64,000 bases of DNA from Nectonema munidae (lineage: Eukaryota; Nematomorpha; Nectonematoida; Nectonematidae). Position numbers and translations under genes: made by a program. The notes under the pieces were generated by a model. It searched no databases. It had not been told where the DNA came from and saw only the letters and a program-made list of their open reading frames with translations. Of the stretch, positions 55,367 through 64,000 are shown piece by piece. The stretch is from the NCBI GenBank assembly GCA_030549495.1, contig JAUIRK010000925.1, positions 124,001 through 188,000 on the forward strand, read 5' to 3'. Each line of letters begins with the position of its first letter. Position 1 is the stretch's first letter.

Positions 55367-55927
55367 TATGTATTGCTAGGTGAAACTTCTTTGGTAGCTC
55401 TACTTTCATCAGAAATAAATTTTCTGCAATCTGTACTTGAAAAACCCGCAGAGCATTTTTTATTAAAGAAACTTTTTGATCTTAGGCTTTTTTTTTTATC
55501 AGTATAGTGTATTTTTTATTAGGTGTTATAAACTGATACTTAGTTTGAATATTTATCAACCAATCTCAGTTGATATTTTTTTCCTCATGAAATTGTTTAC
55601 AATGTACATTTTCAAATTACAAAAAGTTTACCAACTTCATCAACTAAAAGACACGCTCTTTGAAAATAAAGGAAAATATGGTCAAATTCAATTCCAACTA
55701 TAAAAGTATGTTGAAAGCAACTAAATCCTCATATATTGACATCTGTGACAGTATTGATAATTCTACCCAATTAAAAATTTTCAGATTTCCTCTCTATCAT
55801 AGTGAAATGATAATTGTAATCTTAGCTGATAAGCTAACGGTTTAAAGATTTTTCATTCAAAAAGGAGAAACTTCTTGTTCACGGTCAAAATATTTTTTGA
55901 AACACTCAGTATTATTTGAAACACTCA
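55367..55927. other. Unassigned stretch between hAT and SINE
   Basis: ORFs at 55476 and 55660 overlap in different frames with no recognised motif. They may be remnants of a LINE continuing at 56.5 kb. Confidence 0.3.
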
Positions 55928-56090
55928 GGGGGCGTGAGTAAGGTTGGTTAGATACTCGGTTTCGATAACTCAAGGTCTTGGGTTCGATCCCGCATCAAAC
56001 CTACTTTCCTCATTGTTCGATAAAAGCGGCGCAATTGTGCCTTCTCGATGAAAACACTCCACGGTATCTTTACCTTTACCTTTATTAGAT
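55928..56090 (+). repeat. tRNA-derived SINE, copy 3 (most complete)
   Basis: Box A-like tggttagatactcgg at about 55945-55959 and box B ggttcgatccc at 55981-55991, then the body gcatcaaacctactttcctc. The tail is tttacctttacctttatta. It is the best consensus of the three copies. Confidence 0.8.
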
Positions 56091-56469
56091 CATTACAGCC
56101 TTTCCTATTCCATTGGAGCATGGTAGATCTTCTATTTATTCAAGATACATACTTCTTCTTAAAATTATACTACTACATTGACCATTTAAAAATGGGGCCT
56201 AAGAAGTTACTATTAATATTTTCTTTTGATCAGATATTCTCTCTTTTTTTTGTTTTAAGCTGGCTTTCCTCTCTCATACTCATCTTCAAAAATTTTATAA
56301 TGCGTTTTGTTTTTATTTTTTCTAAATAATTATTTCATACTAACATAATTGAATAAAGTTTTATAAGCCAAAATATATATAAAAAAATATATATATTTGT
56401 ACTATTTTATATAATATATAAAATATTATATTATATAACGATTTTGCGAAAAACTTGACATAAAGGATT

Positions 56470-57290
56470 TTTTGGAAAAAAAATTATTTTCAGACATACA
56501 TCACAAATTTAAAGATTTTTTTAATTGTATTAGACAAAATGAAGTACAAAACTATCAAGTAATGATTTTGATAAATAAAATTAGATATAAAACCGTTATG
56601 CGTATAAGATTATCAATTTTGAAGATTGAACATAAAATAGAGGCTATGTTATATATTATCTATGGATAAATTAAATTTTTTTATAAATACATAGGTTTTC
56701 GTTTTCAATAATTTCAATTTTAACGATTGTTTAGTATAAAAACCAGTACAAAAGCTGAATTCATAAGAAAGGGTGTAAAAATTGATTCAAAATTATATTT
56801 TTTTGTGTCAAAAAAAATAAAAAGCATACTTGATATGAAAACTAGAATAAGTGTATATTATGCCATCTTTCATAGCAGATTTCTTTATTGTAACTTTATT
56901 TGATGTAATTCTAGTATTTCTAAACTTACTCTATTGCAAACTAAACAAGACAGAGCCTTGGAGACTATTTTGAATAAATATCCTTTATGTATACGTAGTT
57001 TGTTTAAAATTCTAAATATTAATCAAATTCAGTCGTCAATTTTTGTTTTCAAATGTAGAATTTTTACTTGTGAAATGAGTTATATTTTTCATGAAAACCA
57101 ATGTTATCAATATAATTAGAGAAACATTAGGACAGGTACGTTAAAAATAATAAACCTTTCATAAAAAAACCTATAAAGGCATGGAATTCTTTACCTATTA
57201 ATACAAGACGCTTAAAAAAGTCAAGTGTTTTAAACGCATGTGTAAAAATTATATTCTATCGAATTAAGTAGCTTTGTGAGGTGTATCCTT
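56470..57290 (+). pseudogene. Degenerate CR1-like LINE, 3' part
   Basis: Frames read SKKIKSILDMKTRISVYYAI near 56810-56860, SKLTLLQTKQDRALETIL near 56920-56970, SLFKILNINQIQSSIFVFKC near 57000-57055 and RHGILYLLIQD near 57180. These are the thumb and post-RT blocks of CR1-like elements (YLL...L..PYL, LQ.RALR.IL, LF..L.I..I). Multiple stops are present. Confidence 0.7.
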
Positions 57291-57780
57291 TTCGAGAAAT
57301 TGTTACTCGTGTGTTTTGTTTCTTCATTTTTTAGATGATTGATCATATGTCCTTCCACAAACCTCAATTATGTCTTGTGATGTCTGCAATAAGAATTTTT
57401 CTTTAGTCATAATAGTGGCATCCTCTTTCAACTTATTGTTTTCTGAAGTATTTGAATGTTTTATGTTGTTTTTTTAAACATTTGTGAATATTTTAACTGA
57501 ACTTGATGTAATTGAAAAGGATATGTTTGTGGAGTTTTTTTCCTTATGCTAATACTGTTGTTAACTAATTTATGTCAAAATGTCTTATCAGGATTTTTTC
57601 TACTTTTTTAAATATCTTTTTCAAACTCTTCATTTTAAAGCTTTTGTTACTATATGCATGTCAGCTTCGTTACCACTCCATTCATAACAAGACAAATTTT
57701 ATTAAAAATCCCTATCCTGTCGCTTGAATTTTTGATCATTCTATTTTATTTTATTTTCATCAAATATTAAACCTCAATTA
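57291..57780. other. Unassigned AT-rich stretch
   Basis: No recognisable coding or repeat signal between the two LINEs. Confidence 0.4.
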
Positions 57781-57840
57781 CAACACCATAATTTTACCAT
57801 AGTCATTTTCATTACGAGCTCATCTCACAACCCACTTCCC

Positions 57841-58884
57841 ATGTCATCTCAAACCAAACGCTCTAGACCAGACAACATCAACATCGTCACAGATAATTTC
57901 AAAACTCTTCGATAAATTTATTTCAGATATTACCCTTCCCGCTGAGCACCTAGTCAACTTTCAGAAACTAAAATCATCCGTTTTGTTAGCACACTCTACT
58001 AAAATAGAACAACTAACCGAACCACTAAACCTTCCACCACCACACAACCCTCAAATCCTCCTATCATCATACTCCCACACTCTCAGCAAAAACACCCAAC
58101 TACCATCACAACCCAAACCACAAACACAAATGGACCCATCCTTACCTCAACACTTCCCCAAACTAAAAAATCCTTGGACCCAAATCTATCAATTTTAAAA
58201 AAACCATCATTAAAAACATGGAAACCAATAAATTTCCAATAAACATTAAAAAAACAAGAACCTCTCCTCAAGGATCACTTTATTTTCAATTTGAAAACAC
58301 TATTCAAAAAGATACCGCAATCAACTCTCTCAAAAACAACGGCATTACGGCCAAAAACCTCCCACCAACAACCCCGAAATTTATCCTTTCAGGAATTAAC
58401 ATACATATCCCAACCGAGGACATAGTCACCCATTTCTCTGACTAAAATTGCAACCTAAAAAACCTTGGTTCACTAACATCTATCAGCCAGCTAGGTAAAC
58501 AAGGCCTTTACTCTTATACAATCCTTTTCCAAACAACAACAACAACCACACTCTTCAAACACCTCTGCGAAAACCCAAAAATAATCCTCAATCACACCAT
58601 TCTTCAACCTAAGCTCTTTAAGCCTCGCCTTACTCAATGCAATAAATGTCTTAAATATAACCATCCAACATCAAAATGTAAAGCCACGTCACTACATTGC
58701 AACCAATGCGGCAACAGAGGACATTCCATCTCCGCATGCTTCTTTGTTAATGACCCCACTAAAATTGAATGCTCTAATTGCCATCAAAATCACCTTTCTA
58801 CATTCGAAGCTTGCCCTTTTCGCGCCCAACACATAAAAAATTTACACGACCTTCATATTCAAATCATAAACAAATACTTATGCT
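57841..58884 (+). pseudogene. LINE ORF1 (gag-like, three CCHC knuckles)
   Basis: It starts MSSQTKRSRPDNINIVTDNF; a stop soon follows and frames change at least twice. Pro/Gln-rich middle (58020-58190). Knuckles at about 58639-58830: CNKCLKYNHPTSKC, CNQCGNRGHSISAC, CSNCHQNHLSTFEAC. The stop is at 58882-58884. The protein would bind the element's RNA. Confidence 0.8.
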
Positions 58885-58899
58885 AAACTTTCTGCATAT

Positions 58900-59860
58900 A
58901 AATCTTAACACTCATCGTTAAGTTGGGCCTTACTAATTTACTATCCTCCTCTTTCTATGACATTTTATCTCTTAACGAACCTTTTACCTATAAATCTTCC
59001 CTGACCTCCCTTACAAATGCATACTCGCCTCTTTATATCACACCTCCTACACCTTTCTCCGCATGTATCCTTAAATCTACATTAAACTGTATTTTTCTTT
59101 CTCAGTTTTCGTCTAAGCAATATGTATTTGCAATAATTTTTTCCCAATAATTCTCCTCTCCTTTTTTGCTCATACTACTCCCCACCTTCCAATACCAATG
59201 CTTTTACAAATGTCTTCACACTTTCACTAAATCAAGCAAAAGCTTACACTGCAGCACTCTCCGCCGCTTACCATCTCATCATAACAACCGATTGCAACGC
59301 CCGATCACAACTCTGGGACCTAAAAGAAAATAAGCGCGGCGCTGAAGCATTAGATTTCATCTCGATCCAAAATCTACACTTATGGGACACCACTAAGAAT
59401 CCAACCTTTTTTAAAATTGTAAACAACAACATCATCTCCTCACATATCGATATTACCCTTGCGTCAACAAATACATACAACCTCATCTCAAATTGGGAAA
59501 TCTCCGACCAACCATCAGCTTCGGATCATCATTATATCACCTTCCAATTTATTTTCAATCCAGCGACACACACTCCTAATCCTACAATATCTGTAAAGTA
59601 TACACACTGGTATACATTCTTGCGAACACTCGCAGTAAATCTCCCACGAATTTCGCCCGCACTACGAAAAAGCACCAATATCGACACTGCTGCACTTAAC
59701 CTCAATAACACGCTATCATCTTCCATCAAATTCTCCACACATTCTAATCCCTTTCCCAAAAGAAAGCACGCACATTTTTTGGACCAAAGAGCTCACCTCA
59801 AAAAAAATATTATCTCCGCAAAGCCCTCAAAAACCTGAGAAAGGACCCGTCGCCCTCCAA
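58900..59860 (+). pseudogene. LINE APE-type endonuclease region
   Basis: Blocks: NARSQLWDLKENKRGAEALD near 59298-59357, FISIQNLHLWDTTKNPTFFK, ISSHIDITLAS near 59440-59470 and SDQPSASDHHYITFQF near 59502-59550 (the SDH motif that closes the APE fold). The N-terminal half is weaker and interrupted. Confidence 0.8.
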
Positions 59861-61025
59861 CATTGCATCATACTCAAAAAAACAAGCACACCTACCTATG
59901 CTCCATTAAAAAAGCGAAGCGCGATTCTTGGATACATTTCACTTCCAACACCTCACCTAATCCCTGGAGCACCATCAATAAAATAGTTAAATCAAAGAAA
60001 AATACTATTAACCTACACCAACTCCTCCCCCACGGAAACCCGAACTCAACTCTAATAAACGCTCCATTCCTCTCCTCTATTTTTCCTCCCGATAGCCGTA
60101 ACTTAGACGACCATTTTCACTCCACCTTACGCTCACTCTCACACCAGCTAACATCATCTTTAAGTCACTCTTACGCTCCTCCAATCATATTAAAAGAATT
60201 AACACATGCACTTGACTCTCTCAAGCCTAACTCATCTCCCAGCTACGACAAAATTTCATCGTCCCATATCAAAAAATCATTTGACCTTCTAAACATCCAT
60301 CTACTCAACATCTTCAATGCATGCATTAAGCAGTCCTTTTTTCCCTCAATATGGAAAACTCCTCTTTTTACCAAAACCCCACAAAGACCCCTCTACTCTT
60401 AAAAATTGGCATCCCATAACCATCCTTCCCGTCTTGGGCAAGCTACTCGAAAAAATTATTTGTAAGCGCCTTATTCACTACATAACACAGCCTTATCCAC
60501 TAACCCTAACCCTAAGCCCCCCTCTGGCTACGCCCCTGATCTAGAGCACTCCATTTCATCTCAGAAAACAACATCTGTTTTATTCCTCGATATCGACAAC
60601 ACCTTCAACAGCGTCTAGCACCCTGCAATCATATTCAACATGCATCTTAAACGCTATCCACCCTACATCATCAAATTTATCAGCAACTATTTACTTAATC
60701 GCTGCCTAATCTTTCGCGACAAAGATCTCTGCGCAATCCATACACTCTCTCTTTTTACCCCTCAGGGCGGCTGCCTTTCTGACATTCTTTGGCTTATTTG
60801 ACCATAAAATACCTCGGACTCACCTTCCAATCGAACCTCAAATGGGCCACCCACTTTAAAAATACATACACAAAACTCTCAAAAATTCTTTTTCTACTAA
60901 ATAGAGCCATTTCATACAAATGGGGCCTCAAAATTCCACATTCCCTCTTCATATATAAATATCTCATCCTTCCAGCTCTTCAATACGGCCTTCTATCATG
61001 GGGTACATCGCTTACTCACCCCTAA
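59861..61025 (+). pseudogene. LINE reverse transcriptase region
   Basis: Blocks: ALDSLKPNSSPSYDKISSSH near 60210-60270, LPKPHKDPSTLKNWHPITIL near 60365-60424, LGKLLEKIICKRL, PPSGYAPDLEHSI, VLFLDIDNTFNSV near 60580-60620 and TPQGGCLSD near 60755-60785. The catalytic YADD block is missing: sequence jumps from GGCLSD to KYLGLTFQSNLKWATHFKNT (60809 on), so a deletion removed the palm centre. Confidence 0.82.
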
Positions 61026-61299
61026 CTTTCCGTTTGAAAATTAACCGTCTTAGTCTTTTAACTATTTCAAAAGCTTTTCGCACTACTCCAACAGCTATAT
61101 TGGAATTCACACTGACTTGTACACCTCTTCTCACCAAACTTAAAGATACACTAATAAGGCGATATATCGATACATACAAATCACTAATACCTCCTTCCTC
61201 GGCATTTTATCTACACATTCCTCACAACAACACCTCCCATCCATATGCGCAACTATTTCACACATCACTTCCCCATCTACACCGATATATCATTCACCC

Positions 61300-61912
61300 A
61301 AAAATACACCCAACCACACTTATGCACCCCGCCTCTCCCCTGCCCTTTGATATCACAATCAATGCACTCAAAACACGTGCAGCCTCACACATAAAAGAAT
61401 TGAGACACATCTCTGACTCAACCACACTAAGAATATTTACTCATGCCGCCAAAAAATCAAAAAAGTGCGCAATCGCTCTCTCATTCTACAGAGGCGATTC
61501 ACTTTCCGCCTTCTTTACCACAAGCCTACCACTTAATCATTTAACCACGATATTCGACTCAGAATGTCAAGCACTAATTGAATCGTGCGACCACATCACC
61601 CAATACATCAAAGACTTTATTCAATTTGAAACAATCCAGTTTTATACGGACTCTCAAAACATCGCTCGCGATTTACTTGTCTGCAAAAACACACCTTTCA
61701 TGGTGGCCAAACTATTCTCGAAACTGCAATTTCTCTCCGCCCACTTTACCATCTCTGTATTTTGGTACCCTGCCCATTCCAACGTTCACGAAAATATTCA
61801 CGTTGATTTCCTCGCCAAAAGAACCCTCTCAAAACCGTGCGCGGCACTTTTGACCTCTTTAAACCCCAGGGTTTTTATCCACGAACTCACACAGTACACT
61901 AATAAGCAATGA
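61300..61912 (+). pseudogene. LINE RNase H domain
   Basis: The motifs IFTHAAKKSKKCAIALSFY (first Asp replaced by His), FDSECQALIES, IQFYTDSQNIARDLL and FWYPAHSNVHENIHVDFLAK follow the D-E-D-H/D pattern of RNase H1-like domains. Presence of this domain supports assignment to the I group. Confidence 0.8.
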
Positions 61913-62599
61913 CAATCGTCAGTTACCCAATCGACAAACACCTTTCTATCTCACATAACTGACATAACCGCCCGTTCATCAATCTTGGTCAAAACACAAG
62001 TTCATCCCCTCACGATCCTTTATACGGTGGCTCTCCGGGCACTGCCCATGCAAAAATGACCTTTCATATCAAACTTTCCGACACTCAGTCCTGCCGTTTC
62101 TGTGGCGCAGCTTGTGAAACATCCCACCACCTAAATTTCATTTTCCCATTTTTTATCTCTCATCGCCACGAATTAATAAACAGTTGTGTTCCAACTCTCG
62201 GTCATTTTCCCAATAATCTGAATGAACTACTAACACACCCGACACTATTAATTTCCCTCTCGACGCTTTTACGAACTATTGAACCCATTCTAAATCTTCA
62301 CCCACCGCCCACTCGACAGCTTTCTTCCTCTCCTTTTCTCTCTATTTCTTTTATTTTAGACTCCCTTTAAATCCTGCATAAACATAAAGACTGCCTCTAT
62401 TTCCCTATCAAGCATATCAATTCAGTTTTGGAAAGTGCTTTGACATCTCTACCTACCTACTATATGCATGTTATATTATTCATCACGGTGCGACAATAAC
62501 CTATTAGATTTGCTCCGCCATGTTTTATCTTAAACTGATTTTTTTAAATAAATACATTTAATATAAACTCAATCTATAATAATAATTCAAATCAAAAGC

Positions 62600-64000
62600 A
62601 TGCACATTTTGATTTAGGAAATGGCCAATTTGATTGATTCAACGCACAAGTTTTTATACTCTACTTGCAAAAATGAGTCTAAAATTAAATTAGCATTGTC
62701 AATTTAGTATATTTTTAAATATTTTTTTGCGATAATTTTCAAGTATACATGACTAATTCGATTTGAACAGTTTTTAAACCTTAATTCCAAAAACTGAGTC
62801 CAGAAATGAAATCAATACGGTCGATTCGATATAAAACAGATATATTATTTAAAATTTGGAAAATATTTTTGGATTGAAACTTGAAATATTTTCAAATCCT
62901 AATTGAGTTTAGAAAGGAAATGAGCATGGTCGATTTGGTATAAAAAGAGATATTTTTTATTTCAAAAATATTTTTATTAACATTTTTTAGACCAAAAACA
63001 CACATTTGCATGTCATTTTGAGATATTTTTAAAACTTAAATGCGAAGACTGAGACCAGAAATGAAACCAATATGGTTGATTTGGTATAAAAACTTATATT
63101 TCGCGTAAAATTTGAGAGAATATTTTTGGAGAGTATCCAGATTTAAACAGCAAATTTATCAGATTTTTTAAATATTAAATGCAAAATCTGAGTTCAGAAA
63201 TGAAAAAGGCATGGTCGATTTGGAAAAAACTTATATTTTATTTTAACCCATTAAGTTCCAATGTTCCCATTTGGGAACATAAGTAATTTCAACTTCGTCT
63301 GCTTTTTCAATGATTTTGAATATAAATCGTCTGCGTTTTTTTTTAATATCGTCTGATTTCTATGGTACTTAAATTTAGAAAATATATTTATAAATAGTTT
63401 CAAAAGTAACCCTCAAAATATGTTGACACTTTCAGACATTTTGACACCCTAATTTAGAAAACTGAATACGAAAATAAAATAGGCACGATTGATTTGTTAT
63501 ATATTTATTTCATGTATAATTTTAGAGAATATTTTTGGAAACAATTATCAGACGTAAACCGCAAATTTGATTGACAATGTCAGATATTTTCAATACTAAT
63601 TTTAATAATTAAACCAATATGGCCGATTTATTATAAAAGCATATTATTTCATGTAAATTTAAATAAATATTTTTGGAAACAATTTTTAGATATCTCTAAA
63701 AATTATAAAAATTTGATTGACACTTTCAGACATCTTCAAACCGTAAAGGCGAATACACTAAGCCCAGAAATGAAATACTAAGCATGGCCGATTTAGTATA
63801 TAAACATACATTTTACGTAAAATTTGAATGAATATTTTATTAGATCACCAATCAAAATTTTGATTGACATTTTGTAACTTAAAGTTTTTATTATTGAAAT
63901 TAGAGGTTCATTTTACTACCACGAAGATGGTATCAAAAGATGCAGGAAGCAATTTTAGGAAAATTCACAAAATTTGAAGAGATATGGTTCAGCAAATTTT
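62600..64000 (+). repeat. Satellite-like tandem repeat of about 138 bases
   Basis: The word atggtcgatttggtataaaa, with variants, recurs at about 62819, 62929, 63073, 63211, 63487, 63619 and 63785. Each is preceded by gagtccagaaatgaaa-like sequence and followed by tatttcgcgtaaaatttgag-like sequence. Spacing is 110-166 bases apart from one gap of 276 that contains the MITE at 63247. The array runs off the window's right end. No open frame. Confidence 0.85.
63247..63372. mobile_element. piggyBac-type MITE A, copy inside the satellite
   Basis: TTAA at 63243-63246, then CCCATTAAGTTCCAATG, inner words cgtctgctttttcaatgatt and ataaatcgtctgcg, and a decayed right end tatggtacttaaat. It accounts for the one long spacing in the repeat array. 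Confidence 0.75.

Larger units (their letters stand above)
57781..62560 (+). mobile_element. I-group-like LINE with gag, APE, RT, RNase H (broken)
   Basis: The order of domains is the full set of the I group of non-LTR elements. There is a gag-like ORF (ATG at 57841) with three CCHC knuckles, then APE endonuclease, reverse transcriptase, RNase H and a terminal CCHC finger (CRFCGAACETSHH, near 62090). The plus strand is strikingly C-rich and G-poor compared with all neighbours. The 5' start and 3' end are approximate; no clear target duplication was found. Several stops and frameshifts, plus a deletion within RT, make it dead. Confidence 0.85.

Noticed and set aside
60493-60515. Telomere-like taaccctaaccctaa
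   Set aside because: Only about two units, located inside the reverse transcriptase coding region where the flanking frame reads on as PPSGYAPDLEHSI; chance coding sequence is more likely than an interstitial telomere.

Overview
The window looks like AT-rich (visibly well under 40% G+C), intron-rich, repeat-laden nuclear DNA from an animal. An arthropod is most likely: there is a secreted C-type-lectin/chitin-binding protein, and there are remnants of a repeated protein family that I associate with arthropod genomes. A crustacean or chelicerate is a guess; nothing here fixes the species. Three host genes can be assembled exon by exon. (1) A secreted C-type lectin-domain protein with a long basic tail and a chitin-binding-like end lies on + at 4210-8474 in two exons. 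(2) MBF1/EDF1, the multiprotein-bridging coactivator, lies on + at 13020-19618 in four exons and encodes 138 aa. (3) An adiponectin receptor (PAQR family) lies on - from 43256 down to 24554. Its six exons are phase-consistent and give 339 aa, and the last exon was not found.

Most of the rest is transposable elements. There are two piggyBac elements: 27150-30440 has an uninterrupted 572-aa transposase, and 45990-49150 is flanked by TTAA with perfect 16-bp terminal inverted repeats. Several small TTAA-flanked non-autonomous relatives occur at 37.5, 40.2-40.7, 44.5 and 63.2 kb. Two hAT transposase genes have 8-bp target duplications (14501-16418 and 52895-55358), and a decayed hAT fragment and several hAT-type MITEs are also present. 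A pogo/Tigger tail lies near 12 kb. LINE remnants lie at 9.9-10.9, 22.7-22.9, 39.1-40.1 and 56.5-57.3 kb, and a long I-group-like LINE occupies about 57.8-62.5 kb. Three copies of a tRNA-derived SINE are present.

The two window edges, plus a fragment near 9.3 kb, carry the same roughly 138-bp repeat family. Two long microsatellites occur: (GT)n at 28074-28219 and (CA)n at 43717-44079. A fold-back repeat of 'gacatttgg' blocks occupies about 1870-2822.

Layout: 0-3.6 kb repeats; 3.6-8.5 kb lectin gene; 9-13 kb decayed LINE and pogo; 13-19.6 kb MBF1 with a hAT element in intron 2; 20-24 kb mostly unassigned; 24.5-43.3 kb adiponectin receptor, whose introns hold a piggyBac, MITEs and a LINE; 43.7-44.1 kb CA repeat; 46-49.2 kb piggyBac; 50.5-51.3 kb unclassified element; 52.9-55.4 kb hAT; 56-62.6 kb LINEs; 62.6-64 kb satellite-like DNA. 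The three host genes show no sign of acting together. I saw no rRNA or functional tRNA gene, no CRISPR array and no recognisable retroviral or LTR element.
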